NCBI RefSeq assembly: GCF_018320785.1
Contig: NC_054873.1
Coordinates: 33,260,196 to 33,324,195, forward strand
DNA length: 64,000 bases
Source: Cheilinus undulatus
Lineage: Eukaryota; Chordata; Actinopteri; Labriformes; Labridae
Reading direction: 5' to 3'
A model generated the notes under the pieces. The model did not search any database. It had not been told where the DNA came from and saw only the letters and a program-made list of their open reading frames with translations. Positions within the stretch are counted from its first letter, which is position 1. Each line of letters begins with the position of its first letter. The translations under genes were made by a program, and so were the position numbers. This document shows, one piece after another, positions 17,530 through 29,590 of the stretch.

Positions 17530-19880
17530 CTCCGACAGGATGCGGCAGTGAGAATCACCGCTTCATCATCTATCTCACTGCTTCTCTAATATCGAAAATT
17601 AGACCGTTTAAAGGCTTTTTTGTAAGAGACTTCAGGCGGCACAGAGTGGATCACATGATCGTTTTGTCAGCATTCAGGCAACATCAGCGGATTACAAGAC
17701 TTCTTCATTGATAAACTGCCATTCAGCGAAGATAGAGAGAATGGCGGTAAATAATACTAAATAAAATAGGTCCTCGAGCGCCAAATTCTCATCTTTTCCG
17801 CATCCGAACTGCTTTGACTACCGTATACAACCTAAAAGATAAATTATAGCAATCTTACACCTTTCTAAGATTTATTTGAAGTATGTAGCATACGCTGTAC
17901 ATCAAAATTGATGTTAATACAGGTTATATGAATGTATGATGAAATAGTGTAACAATCCACGTGTATTGGGGATTTCCTTGTGGCTGCATGCGTGTTCTGT
18001 GACTCATTGGATGCAGCCTGAACTTGGACACTGTGCTCATGATGTGCTTCGTCTCCTATTTTGTGGGAGTTTAAACTCAGTAATAGACCTAGCCTATATG
18101 TTTCAATGTAAACCTTTTTGTCCTTTATAGTATTGGCTGCTAAAATAAAACTAACACATTATCAATATGTTTTGGACACCAAAACAAATGGTCACCCTAG
18201 ACAACCATGTGGTTTCTGGCTGAAAGGTTGGTTTATTATGTCATCATTCTCCCAGACCAACTGCATTTTAGCGCCCTCTGCTGTCTTTGTTAATGTATTA
18301 CAATTAAAGACATATTACTCTATGCTCTTGAACCAGGTATGTTACCTTTCTGGCGAATTCCTTTATCTGGTATTTCTGATTAAGACGACAAAAGACATAA
18401 GAATTTCACTCTAGTTGCAACATAACTTTATATTTGTACATTGTTTCTAATCAACAGATTGTTCCTCACTGGAGCCAAAAGTCATGCACCCAGCTTGTTT
18501 GGTCAAAGATACGTCAAATAGAGTACTGTTTAAATCTAGGAGCTCTTGATAATCCCCGTTCTTCTTAGGTTTGTTAAGTCATGGGATTTTTTGTGTATGT
18601 TCTTCTTGAGCAGAATTTACTGCTGACATTTAACAGGGTGTAGATTTTGAAAGAAACACCTGCAGCTTTGTGTTTTATTTTAATATTTCTGGTTGCAAAT
18701 CCTTTGAGAAACAAATCCACGCTGATAAGCTCTTCCATAATGCAAATAATATTAAAACCTGAGCAAAGGTTTAGAGTAGAAATAATTTGAAAATGCATTG
18801 TGAAAGCAGAACAAAATTGATTTTGTTCCACTTTAGTAAGAGATAAATCAAAGTCACTCTAATAAATCCCCAATACCTCCAGGATTCAGATTTTTTTGTT
18901 TGTTTTGTATTTGTTTTGTTCTTTTTAAAAGTCTTCCACTGGCATTTATCCATTTTATACAAGACATAACATGGAATTAACTTTCCATTTGGTCCAGCTA
19001 ATTAATTCAAGAACCATCTCTATGACACTGAAAATGAGGGAAACCTCAATGTCCTTTTGAGAATAAATAAAGGTTTGAGTGAATGCATCTCTACAATCAG
19101 CATCTTCATGATCATAACTCAAATTGCACTTTAAAGGTCATTTTAACTTATCTGGTGTAGTTTTATTGAAACAGTTTTAACTTTTCTAAAACTTCTTATT
19201 AAAATGCTTTTTTATGTTTTGTAAACACACACTTTTATGTCATTGTTCTTCTTTTTAGCTGAACTTCACTGCTCTCTAGAATAACTCCTGTTATTTTCAG
19301 TTATTTTTGTTAGCATTAAAGGGCGTCTAACCTCCCCTGCACAGTGTTTTACTGGTACTTTGATTGTCCTGAATTGTCCTTTTAATGTACAAGCAAACTG
19401 AAATGAACTAAATAAACAATGTTTTTGAATGGCCTCCAGGCTTCAAATGAGTCAACTGCAGCCAGTAAGTGGGTTGTGGGACACAGAGTTTATGTTATAA
19501 TTAAAAAAAAAAAAAAAAAATCACAGACAGGCCCACACACCCAATATTAAAATAGATTTCCTTCAAATGAGTGCAGCAAAGTGATCAAAAGATTTTTTGA
19601 ATCAATTACATTTCAGATTAAGAAAATAATAAATACATAAGGAATGCATATTGTTTTTTTTTCTCAAAAAGTCAAAGTAATCTACAACTGGAGCTGCAAC
19701 ATATCAGCAATCCTGGTGTATTGCCCATCTTAATGGTGTATATAAATGTAAAGGGGAAAAGATAGAATTATATGTTTATGATGTGATGATATACATTAGC
19801 CTTCCGGTCTAAACTCTTAAATGTCATCCTATAAGATTAAAAAAAATCTCCCTAACTGCAATTTGTATACAAAAAACCCA
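17530..19880. other. intergenic, no gene recognised
   Basis: Upstream flank of ldha. It holds a CACGTG E-box (17958-17963), a CTCF-like motif (18269-18284) and a poly-A run (19503-19520). No conserved protein frame is seen on either strand. Confidence 0.5.
18269..18284 (-). promoter_or_regulatory. CTCF-like motif (minus orientation)
   Basis: tagcgccctctgctgt reads ACAGCAGAGGGCGCTA on the minus strand, close to the CTCF core CCASYAGRKGGC. It lies about 860 bases upstream of the ldha start. Confidence 0.4.
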
Positions 19881-19884
19881 TCAA

Positions 19885-20420
19885 TCTTTGTTTGTAAAGC
19901 GCCAATTCATAGCCAAAGTTATCTCAAGATACTTAACAAAGAGGGCAGGTCTACACTGTACTTTCTGATGCCTTTCTGATGACCTATTATAAAGACCAGC
20001 ATTAATCACCATGCACAGCACTGGCAGTATTAAGCCCTGTTACAGTTGCAACAAAAATCTTCCCATAAGGAGCAGGAAAAGGTGGAACTTTGATAGCTCT
20101 GTGTCGACCCTGGCCATTATTGTTAATGTGATGTTTCAAGAACTCTTTGAACACTTTTTTTAAACCTTGCACAAATGTCCAGTTTGATTTAAGGGTGAGC
20201 TGATTAGATTTCTGAGGTCAAGATCATACCGCTTCATGTTCATCTCTTGCTTGTGAACGCGATATCTCAAAGACACCTCGAGGTATTTTCTTCAAACTTT
20301 GCACAAATGTCCACAATGACTCAGAAATGAACTTATCAGAATTTGGATGCCATAGGTCAAAATTCAAGGTCATTAGGCTTCATGCTCATCCCTTGATTAG
20401 GTATGAGATTTCTACAAATC
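19885..20420. repeat. degenerate fish interspersed repeat with internal duplication
   Basis: A phrase such as ttgcacaaatgtcca recurs (20165 and 20299 regions), in similar context: laaggtca-like runs and requests for 'cttcatg(t/c)tcatc' follow each copy, that is, cttcatgttcatc and cttcatgctcatc. The preceding gtaaagcgccaattcatagcc resembles a dispersed fish repeat I recognise. Class not assigned. Confidence 0.45.
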
Positions 20421-20480
20421 ACACTACCACCGAGACCCCAGAAACCACCCCTGCCCTCCTGCTTTACATACCACTGTTCT

Positions 20481-21660
20481 CCATCCATCCATCCATCCAT
20501 CCATCTTCAACTGCTTATTCAAGATCAAGTTGTGACAGCAGGTAAAATAGGTCAACCCTCTCTCATGCAACATATTCCAGTTCTTCCTGCGGGATTCTTA
20601 GGCACTCCAAGGCCAGATGGGATATATAATCCCTCCCCTGAGTTCTGGGTATGTGCTGGGATCTCTTCCTAGTTGGATGAGACCTCTAAAGGAGTCAACC
20701 AGGAGGCATCTTGATCAGATACCCAAACCACATCAGCTGGCTCCTTTCGATGTGAAGGAGTAGCAGCTCTACTTTGAGATCCCTCCAGATGTCAAGCTCC
20801 TCACCCTTTCTTTAAGGCCAAACAATCATTTCAACCACTTGTACCTGCAATCTAATTTTTTGGTCATTATCTAGACTTCACCACAATAGGTAAGGGTTGG
20901 ATCATGGATCGACCAGTAAATCGAAAGCTTTCGATCTTTTGACTGGACCTTCTGGCTTAGCTCCGTCTTCACCACAACAGTATGGTACAGTGCCCTCAAA
21001 TCTGTTGATGCTGCACCAATCTGCCTTTCAATCTCACAGTCCATTCTACCCTCTCTTGTGAATACACTTGAACTCCTTCACTTGGGGCAAAGTCTCATTC
21101 CCCACCAAGAGGGAGCAATGCACCTTTTTCTGGCAGAGGTCCATGACCTCAGACTTTTAGGTCTTTACTCTCATACCAGCTGCTTTGCACCTAGCTGCAA
21201 ACTGCCCCAGTTCCTGCTGGAGGTCCCTAGTTGAGGAAGCCAACAGAAGCACATCATCTGCAAACAGCAGAAATGAAATTCTGAGTTTCCTAAACCGGGA
21301 GCCCTCCGCCCTGGAACTGCACCTTGAGATCCTATCCATGAAAATCACAAACATGATCGGTGACAAACATGTCTGACTCTGTGCTGAGAATGCAGACACA
21401 ACTATCACTTCGGTTATACAGGGACCTGATGGCTCACTAGGACCACAGGTACCTTTGACTCCCATTTTCCCGCAGTACCCCCCACATAGGGCCGCGATCA
21501 TAAGTCCACAAAAATAGACTGGATGAGAAACCTCCCATGCTCCCTCAAGGGGCCCTGCAAGAGTAAAGAGCTGGTCCACTATCCTGTGGCCAAGACAGAA
21601 TCTGCATTGTTCCTCCTGAAACTGTATTTTCACTGCTTGGCAAATGTATACCACAAAAGC
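20481..21660 (-). mobile_element. 5'-truncated non-LTR retrotransposon (Rex3/RTE-like LINE)
   Basis: The minus strand encodes the end of a reverse transcriptase with the catalytic FADD motif in LLFADDVLLLASS, followed by a DLQQELGQFAARCKAAGMRV segment typical of abundant fish LINEs. The frame breaks just after RVKT. Downstream, degraded coding continues to a 3' tail of (ATGG)n, seen on the plus strand as (CCAT)6 at 20481-20504. Such tails characterise Rex3/RTE elements; the family assignment is from memory. The copy is dead: 5' truncated, with stop codons. Confidence 0.8.
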
Positions 21661-21821
21661 GAATTTAATGCCAGGAAGCTCTTGATGAATATTCAGTTGG
21701 TGTACATTAGGATCATAATTACATTATTACACCACTTTTAATTAGTCAGTGGTGATTGTCTGCCTTTTGTCAGGCAATTCCAGCATTTTTCACTCATTAC
21801 ATTACATCAATTATTATCTTT

Positions 21822-21824
<3 letters not shown>
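21661..21824. other. short spacer, no feature
   Basis: AT-rich sequence between the LINE and the AT microsatellite. Confidence 0.4.

Positions 21825-21886
<62 letters not shown>
21825..21886. repeat. (AT)25 microsatellite followed by (GTAT)3
   Basis: About 50 bases of pure AT dinucleotide, then gtatgtatgtat. Likely polymorphic. It produces artefactual Tyr-Ile repeats in translation. Confidence 0.95.
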
Positions 21887-24800
21887 ATTTACAAATCTAC
21901 CTCAGGATGTGGCCTGCTTGAGTTCATTCATGCACTGACCTGGCACATACTTACACAGATCAATTGCATCCTCTGTGCTTTAATGATGCATGTGCAGCTT
22001 CAGCTCAATAACTCTTTTGCTCTGTTCCTCTGGAATATTTTCTGCCACTGCTGCAGCAACTTGCTGACACTGCTGCTGGTTATGCAGCATTAAATAAGAT
22101 CAACCCCTAACTCCACCTCCTTATCTACTTGGGGGTCTTTAATCTATAACCAGAAAGTTTATATTGTCAACTCAGGATTTGTATTCAGTCAGTACAGTAG
22201 GAACAATGGTACCAGACCCCATGTGTGCAAGGACCGTTTGTGTATTTTCTGCACTGAAGTCAGTTTTCTTAAATTGCTTCAAATGAAATAGATCATCTAG
22301 CTGACAGAGTGGACAACTGTTGGAAACTTCAGACCAGAATAAAAGCTAAATTTAAGAAAGAAATCAGTCAAAATTATTGTGCAATCCTGTAGATAACAGC
22401 ACAGATCTTTTAAAAAAAATTATTTCTACATTTCATCAACCTGTTCCTCAATGACACCAGCAGAAGGCGCTGTCATAAAGGCAGAAAAACAACCTCCAGA
22501 TTCTTCCCCTCACCTGTATCACTGCAACATGGTCTTGAATTAAAATGAGCCGTACTTAAATAATATGAAGCAATACCTGATAATTAAAGCTGTCACTATC
22601 AGCAGAGTGCATTTCTCATTCTGCTGAGAATCACTAAATTTGTTTCTAAAAACTGTCTCTATTCAGCTGAAGCCCTGGTCACAGCATGACTAAAATGAAT
22701 TCACTTATGAATGTTTGATCATGGGATCGATTCAAAATCAAGATTTTATAAGGCTGTAAATTTTTCATTAGATTTCAGCTTTAATGTTGGATTAATCAAT
22801 GACATGCACAGTGTATGGTGTGCTGTATCTTTACCTGCAATCTGCTGCTCTTTAATATCCCCAGGAGTTGTCTTAGATGTTAAACTAAAAAGTAAGTTGG
22901 CTCAAAGAGACTTTCTTTACCAGTTTGAGGAAGATAAAGCACTGAAAATCTGTACTTGATGTGTATAAATACTTATCCAACAATTTGCAGAGTATGTTTA
23001 ATCAAACCCCAGGCTGGTTCTCCTCAATGGCAGCCCTCGCTCTTTGCTCCAGGCAACATCCATCACAAGGGCCCTGGCTTGGTGGATAATAAAAACTAAA
23101 TTATGTTAAGGTGCCTCTTTGTTTGACTTTGTGAGTGCAAAACTTTGCTGAAAAAGTTGAAATTTCATTAGATGTGTATGAAACCATACTTCATCTAGAC
23201 TCACTTGTTTAATGATCTTAGTTTGCCTGCAGGGATGTTTTCCAAACTTTCCCTCCGACTCTAACTTCTTCTCGTCCTTGCTGCTGAATTACCCGTCTTT
23301 GTCTCCATCTTCCACCTCTAAACTCTCTGGAGCGAGTGCCAATGTAATCACAGCTCACTCCCTCCCCAGTGGGATACAGAAACACTAGTTTGTCATGTTG
23401 TTTTCCCTCTCACACCACGGGGTCACTTTGCCAACATGCTGTTATTGGTGCGGGGCATTGGGACTGAGGTGTGGGTGATATTCTACCTGCCTGAGCCTGC
23501 CATGTATTAGAGAGGGAATCTAATCACCCCGCCACAGCTTCCTCTTCCTCCTCCTTCTGTTTGGAAATAGAACTGAGGCCGAGGAACAAGGCCACATCAA
23601 TCATAAAAGGATTCTCTGGGGAGTGAGATCACTCTCACAACTCTGTCAGAACAACATCCAGCCCACTGATGCTCCCTCTTTGCACCTCACATCCTGGAAC
23701 ACAAGCATTTAAACCCACAATCCTGTCTGATTTTTCTCACTTCTCCCCCCCCCCCCTTCTAATTTGTCCTTCCTTGTCTTTCAACATGAATCAAACTCTC
23801 TTTTCTTCTTCCCTTTTTATCCTGCAGTCACCTTCCTCTTCTTCATATCCCCCTTAACTCCTTTCCTCTGCTTCCCTTCCAGTTTTGCTCCATGCACACC
23901 TTCTGTCTCCGATTGATAACATCCCTGATGGAGCTCCTTTATTAGCCACCCACAGGCAGATTAACCAGAGCAATAATACACCAATCAGCGGCAATTACGT
24001 CCTGATAAGCCCAGGGAGAGCACCGCAGGGTGCAGGGGAGAAGATGTAGCAGTTATAGAGTGATTGGGAGCGCAGAATTAAAGGTTGTGTGTCTGTGCAT
24101 ACATTTACCCATGTTATGTGAGTAAATTTAATTGAGTGTACTTTGTTTTTTTCACCTGCTGTCTTAATCCCTTCATAGAGCAAATAATTCTAATCAGATG
24201 TGGAATCAGCCCAGGTCTTCTGGTCCTTATCAGGTGTTAATTGAACTCATGATCAGACAGGCTGTGCTCTCATCTGTGTAACCTCAGAGTTATGATTGAA
24301 AATATGAGCATGAATGCAACAAACCAGCTGAATTAAAAGAGGTTTGGAATCAGTATGGTGCATCATAATGCTCTGACTGTGTTATTATGGTTGAAGACAT
24401 CCCTTGTCCCATCATTATACCCTATTAAATCACTTCATTTTTTGGCTCCTTGTCGGTTTTGGACCATGCTGCCTGGCATTGTTTTACTGCCGCCAAATGA
24501 TGATGAAAACGAGTGGAAGGGTTGATATCAGTTTCCCGCCTGCAGGCATCCACAACACAAGCCAAGTCTGATTTCAAGAACAGCTGTGTGGATTTAACCT
24601 CCCTTCCTCTCTCCTCCCTCCCCATTTCTGCACATGCATTTACATACTGGATGTGCATGCGCGCACATAAGCAGGGGCTACTTTTTAAAAAGGCGCACCA
24701 AAGACCCCTGGAAGCTGTTTACTGCTGTGCAACCATGAAGCCCAGCAATCTTTCACTTCCAGATTTGTTTTCCACACTAAGAGTCACCAAACTGTGCATG

Positions 24801-26041
24801 TGCGGGTGCATCAGATTAGTCCCCCCCTGCTGTCTTCAGAAACAATGATCCAACTCTTGTATCAAAGGCGTTCTCCAATTAGACTTTGCATATTTCATTT
24901 GGGCTTCTTGAGATTCTGGCGCCACAGATTTTGATTAATTCTTGCCGTTTCAATGTCAAAAAGAGGCCGGGGTGTAATTCTGGAAATTGGCACAGAGAAA
25001 CTGCAAGTGTATGATCTTCTTTTCACCTTATTTTCCTTGAGTGGGTATGTTTCTCTCCAACCTTGGGGTATCTCAGCTCTTCCTGACCTTCAAAAAGTTA
25101 ATCCTGGAGCACAACATGAAGCACACATTTACCATTTCTTCGAGCATGAAATTAAATACATTTCCTTTGGCTGTCCCAGGTCTAATTATTTCGGAGGATT
25201 TATGACAGTGTCGCTAGTATTTGTTTAAGGACAGTGTGTACACACTGTGTTGTAGGTGGTTTCACATTCTTTTACATGTCACTGGGGGAGCTTCTGTCTC
25301 CCAGTCCAGTGACCTTAACACCTGTGATTGATACTGGGAGGGGAGATGTGTGTGTGTAGGCATGTTCTTCCTAGTGTGAGTGTGTGTGCATGAAGGGGTA
25401 AGGTTAATTGAAGTTGTTAGAGTGAAAATGATTCCCTCAGGGGGACTGACATGGCAGGTGGAGGCGGTGGGATCAGCAGCGGGTGACGGGGAGAGAGGGG
25501 AAGAAGGGAATGGGGGAGGGGTTTGGTGGGGGTCAAAGGGATTGCTCCTTTACCCCGCAGTGCTCAGAGGCAGTGGTACATGAGTATGGAGAGATGAAGT
25601 GATTCATCTAAAGGTCAGATGTGTCCATCCATTTCTCTATCTGACCCCTCCGCCCAGTGCTGGTCATCTTTTTGAACCCCCTTTGTCTTCTTTAGAGCTA
25701 CCATGAGGATTTTTTTTATGCTTTTATGAAACAGACTGGAATTATTGATGCCTATTTAAGTGCAGTTGCAGTTTAGTCATTTTGAGACACTAGGCATATG
25801 AGGCTCTCCCCATTTAGTTCAAATCAACATCTCTGGGCCAGGTAGAACTTATAAAAATAATGGTTGTCAGCATTACTCGTGATAAATCAAGGTTCATAAT
25901 TAATGACTTTAAAAAAATTGCATTCAACACACTTTGGTTTGCAAAACAAGTCCACTGCTACTTATTTCATAAACATGAGACATTATTTTTATTGCTTAGT
26001 TTCATATCATAAGATTCCACCTACTCTAGTTCCTTGCTTAC
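21887..26041. other. intergenic, no gene recognised
   Basis: About 4.1 kb with no protein frame that resembles a known family. It contains a CTCF-like motif (22457-22470) and a run of C (about 23747-23756). The stretch from about 23200 to 25100 shows no transposon signature and could include conserved regulatory DNA, but nothing in the sequence alone proves this. Confidence 0.45.
22457..22470 (+). promoter_or_regulatory. CTCF-like motif (plus orientation)
   Basis: CCAGCAGAAGGCGC closely fits the CTCF core in plus orientation. Occupancy cannot be judged from sequence. Confidence 0.4.
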
Positions 26042-26110
26042 TTTCAAAATAAAAGCAGGCCTGTTTAAGGTTCTTCCCTTTTCACTGTTTTCCTTTTCAA
26101 TTTGCATACT
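26042..26110. mobile_element. MITE family A, copy 3 (fragment, inverted)
   Basis: tttcaaaataaaagcaggcctgttt matches the reverse complement of family A (copy 2 region around 13755-13785). Only the diagnostic core is clearly alignable, so the boundaries are uncertain. Confidence 0.5.
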
Positions 26111-26690
26111 TCTCTACTTAATATTTAATGTTTTGAGTGCATGAGCGTGCAAAGTGCATTCACACTGAGAAGTATACTCAAATGCTGTGTACTACTGGTG
26201 CACTCAAAACTGTCCAAGAACTGAGTGTGGGACCCCAAGAGGATCTGCAGACCTCTATGGTGGGGTGTTCTGCTGCAGAACTCCACAATGAGGTGGGAAA
26301 TGAGGTACATTACCCAAGTCGGAACCAGAATGACATACTGAATGGCATATATCCTCCTGCTCATGGTCAGAGGTCACGTTAGGTGGCTATATTTCATGAC
26401 AGCAGAATTATATGAATGAAAGTTGAAAATTTACTGTTTAAGTCAACGCTAAGAGGCTTAAGGTTAGGCACCTGAACCCTGAAAGTTAAGGTTAGGGTCA
26501 GGCAGAGGTGGACAAAATTAGAAATAACACACCACAAACTAAGGAAAACCCCAACAAGGGTTAGCATGTCACTTCCTGTCTGCAACAGATAAGCCCAAAA
26601 TGCCCACCATAGAGGACAGCAACCAGATGCCTCTCAAGGCACTAGGGCTTTGCCATATTATTGACGTAGTGGATTTGGCACTGTAAGCTT

Positions 26691-26735
26691 GCTAGCATGC
26701 TAGCTAGCCTAAGCATCCGCTAGCTAGCTAATGTG
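26691..26735. repeat. GCTA-rich palindromic cluster
   Basis: GCTAGCATGCTAGC (26691-26704) is a perfect 14-base palindrome, overlapping TAGCTAGC, and is followed by CGCTAGCTAGCTAA. It is a local hairpin-prone cluster next to the larger AGCT/TAGC field at 27075-27355. Confidence 0.75.
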
Positions 26736-27074
26736 TTAATAGCAACAGCAACACATTTTAAGAGAGGGGTCTGGCTGCGGACTGTATGTCTCTGATGACC
26801 ACTCTCACAGCATTTGATTTGCCATGTGCCATGATTTGTCAGTACTAAGTATGTCCAGTTTTAGATTTTTTCAAAATTCAGTTTTATTTATAGACCAAGT
26901 CTGGCAGTTACATTCATCAAATAAATATATTACAAACGTTACAGACTAAGCAACATTTCATTTAATTATGCCACTTCTCAAAATGCACAGCTGGTGCACC
27001 ATAGCAGAGGCCTAATCTGGGATTAAATATATCCATTTTAGAAGTGGTTACAGGAACAGTGGCTGGTTTCAACT

Positions 27075-27355
27075 TTGTTAGCTTTAGCTAAAGCTAACAT
27101 AGCTACACAAGCTACGCAAATAATGTCACTATATAAGCCAATGTTGCTAAGTTAGCTTTAGCAACATGAGCTTTAGCAAGCATGACTAAAGCCACTGTAG
27201 CTATGTATATAACATATCCATGTAGCTTACATATCTGCTTATTAAGTTTAGCTGTAGCTGAGTAGCTACATTATCTATAGCTAAGTCAGCTTTAGCAACC
27301 TGAGGTTTAGCAAGCATCGCTAAGGCTAACTTAGCTACATATATAACTATGATAC
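27075..27355. repeat. degenerate tandem repeat built on AGCTTTAGC/GCTAA
   Basis: Units beginning agctttagc occur at 27080, 27154 and 27288. The last two share agctttagcaac(a/c)tgag, ttagcaagcat and acatatataac-like ends over about 60 bases, a period of 134. The motif includes its own reverse complement (TTAGCTAAAGCTAA), so each unit can fold back. Confidence 0.75.
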
Positions 27356-27359
27356 GTGG

Positions 27360-29187
27360 CTGCTTTGTGAGCTTAACTCTGCTGTCTGCTGAAGCTCACA
27401 AACAGCTTTGTTGTTTGGGCTGGTGTTTCAGATGATCAAACTCTATTTTGATGCTTCTTTATTCACGTTCGGGCCCTTATTTACATCCAGAATCCACAAC
27501 TTGATTATTAAAACTGATTTTATGTATTTACCTTATATTTGAAGCTCACCTGTAATGACATATCTTGAGGCTCCTTGGAGCAGAGTTACCAGGCAAGTGC
27601 CTGCTGTTACTTTACTGTGAAAGCGCCTTTGTTTACGTGCTGAAAAAAACATTTAGATCATCAGCATAAATAATACAAGGAGCTAACAGTTGAAGATGAA
27701 CTGCAGGATTGCCACAACACTTCATAACTGGTGACTTCATATTGATCATGCATCAAGATTGTTTTCTCGTCATCACTCTTTTTGACACCTACCCAATCCC
27801 AGTTATTCAGGCATTAAAAATACATTTAAAAAGTGATTTTCACTCTGACAGCCATTTTCCTCCTCTTTACTCCCATCTCATAGTGTTTCTCTATCTATCT
27901 CCTGTGCTGTCTGTCCCTCTATCCCCTCCCGTGGCCTTTCCCCTCTCCTCCCGTACCAGCCTTCATTTCACAGATGACAGGTTGGCGGACTGTAATCCAG
28001 CAGATGCTGGGGCGGGGAGGCCTGACCAACTGTTTTAACTCCAATCAGCTTTTATTGCTCTCCGGAGGAACCCCGCACAACCCCCTGCCAGTCTGACATT
28101 TCAGCAAGCAGGGGAGAGAGGACAGAGAAAATAGCACCTTTATACAGTATGTGTATATGTGTGACGATATGTGTTTGTGCTGATTAAAGCAGGGAGGGGG
28201 TTGATGGGGAAAGAGGGGTGACTGTTATTACCCCCTGTGCCTGGTGTGGGGCCAAACCGCTAGCTTCAATCAACTTGGACACATGTGTTGGTGTGCATGT
28301 GCCTGTGTGTCAGAGAGAGTCCAGCATCAGTGGGGATGAAGATGTCGCTGGTAATGCATCTGCCGCTGCCGCTCGTCCTCTGACAGCCTGAGCCACCCCT
28401 GCATCGCCCACGTCTGTCGCCTCCTTCCAATTCTCCATCCATCTCTCTTTTATTTCTCTCTGTGCCCCCACTTCCACTCTCTACCTGTACCCTCCTGCCA
28501 TCCCTCCTTTGGAGACAAAGACAAAAGCAGCTGCAAGTTCCTGCGGTGTGACTTTGAGGCTGGTACTCCAACAAAATGATGCTGTTTTGCAATTTTTTGT
28601 ATCACCTGTGGATTTATTGGCCTCATTAGCTAAAGTAGTAACACCATAGTCTTTAATTTTTTGTTTATGTAAAGTAGAGTTTCTTATTTTCTTAATGCAA
28701 TGCAGGACATTTTTAATGCTATCATCACTTTGTGTGCTTTTTGCAACTTAAAACTGAATATAAGTGTTCTGTAAATACCTTCAGGTGTGTGATAATGCAG
28801 ATACAGCCAAAGTAAATCCTCCATTCCTCCTTTAAAGTGTTCAAATGGTACCCTGCTCTAACTGTCAACACGTCTACAAATCTTCATTTTGTTCAGCTCA
28901 ACAGCACAATAGCAGACATCCAGAAGCCATCAGTCATTTACAAAAGGGTTACCTCTGTTAACAGATGATTAATGAGGGTTTTAGTGCTCTCTGTAGAGCC
29001 ATGAGGCATTTGAACTCTGCAGCCCGACCTGCAGGCTATTAAAGCTGGTGTAGAGCATGGAAACAATTGGGGGTTGTGAATCTTTCCTCACCCACTTCTG
29101 CAAACATTGAGAGGTTATGTGATCTCAGCTGTGATGGTGATACAGGCAGGAAGTTCTTATCACACAAGCACACAGTGAACTTAATAC
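27360..29187. other. intergenic, no gene recognised
   Basis: About 1.8 kb. Low-complexity pyrimidine stretches occur near 27850-27960 and 28420-28510. No frame with convincing protein similarity. Confidence 0.45.
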
Positions 29188-29590
29188 AAGTGCCTATAAA
29201 AAAGTATTCACCCCCTTGGATGTTTTACCTTTTTAGTTATTTCATAAAACAGTCATGGTCAATATAATTTGGCTTTTTTGACAAAAAAGAGACCCCTCTT
29301 TAATATCAAAGAGATTTCCACACAGGAGACGTCTTTAACATTTGTATAGCTTTGCTGTATTTTTCAAGTCATTTTCAGGCTGGAAAACAAATCTTCCCTC
29401 AAGACACAATTCTCTTGCAGACTACATAAGATTGTCCTCCAGAATTTTGCAGCACTCCTTTGACCTGCTACCTTCACACGCCTTCCAGGGCTGGCTGCTG
29501 AGAAGCATCCCCAATGCATGATGCTGCCACCACCATGCTTCACAGTGGGGATGGTGTGTTTGAAGAGATGGATTTTTAAATAATCCATCC
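29188..29590 (-). mobile_element. Tc1-like DNA transposon remnant (copy 1)
   Basis: The left end reads gtgcctataaaaaagtattc, a fish Tc1-type terminal repeat, near-identical to the end of the copy at 41172. The minus strand encodes a decayed transposase piece with VKHGGGSIMHWGCFSAA, the conserved segment of Tc1 transposases (usually GGSIMLWGCF). The rest is missing or unrecognisable. Inactive. Confidence 0.8.

Noticed and set aside
21749..22093. Frames with Ile-Tyr repeats
   Set aside because: Translation of the AT microsatellite.
26137..26382. 81-codon plus-strand frame as a possible small gene
   Set aside because: No recognisable domain, no splice or promoter support, and it lies in repeat-rich sequence.
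28266..28592. 108-codon minus-strand frame rich in Gly and Arg
   Set aside because: Composition mirrors a pyrimidine-rich stretch; no family resemblance.
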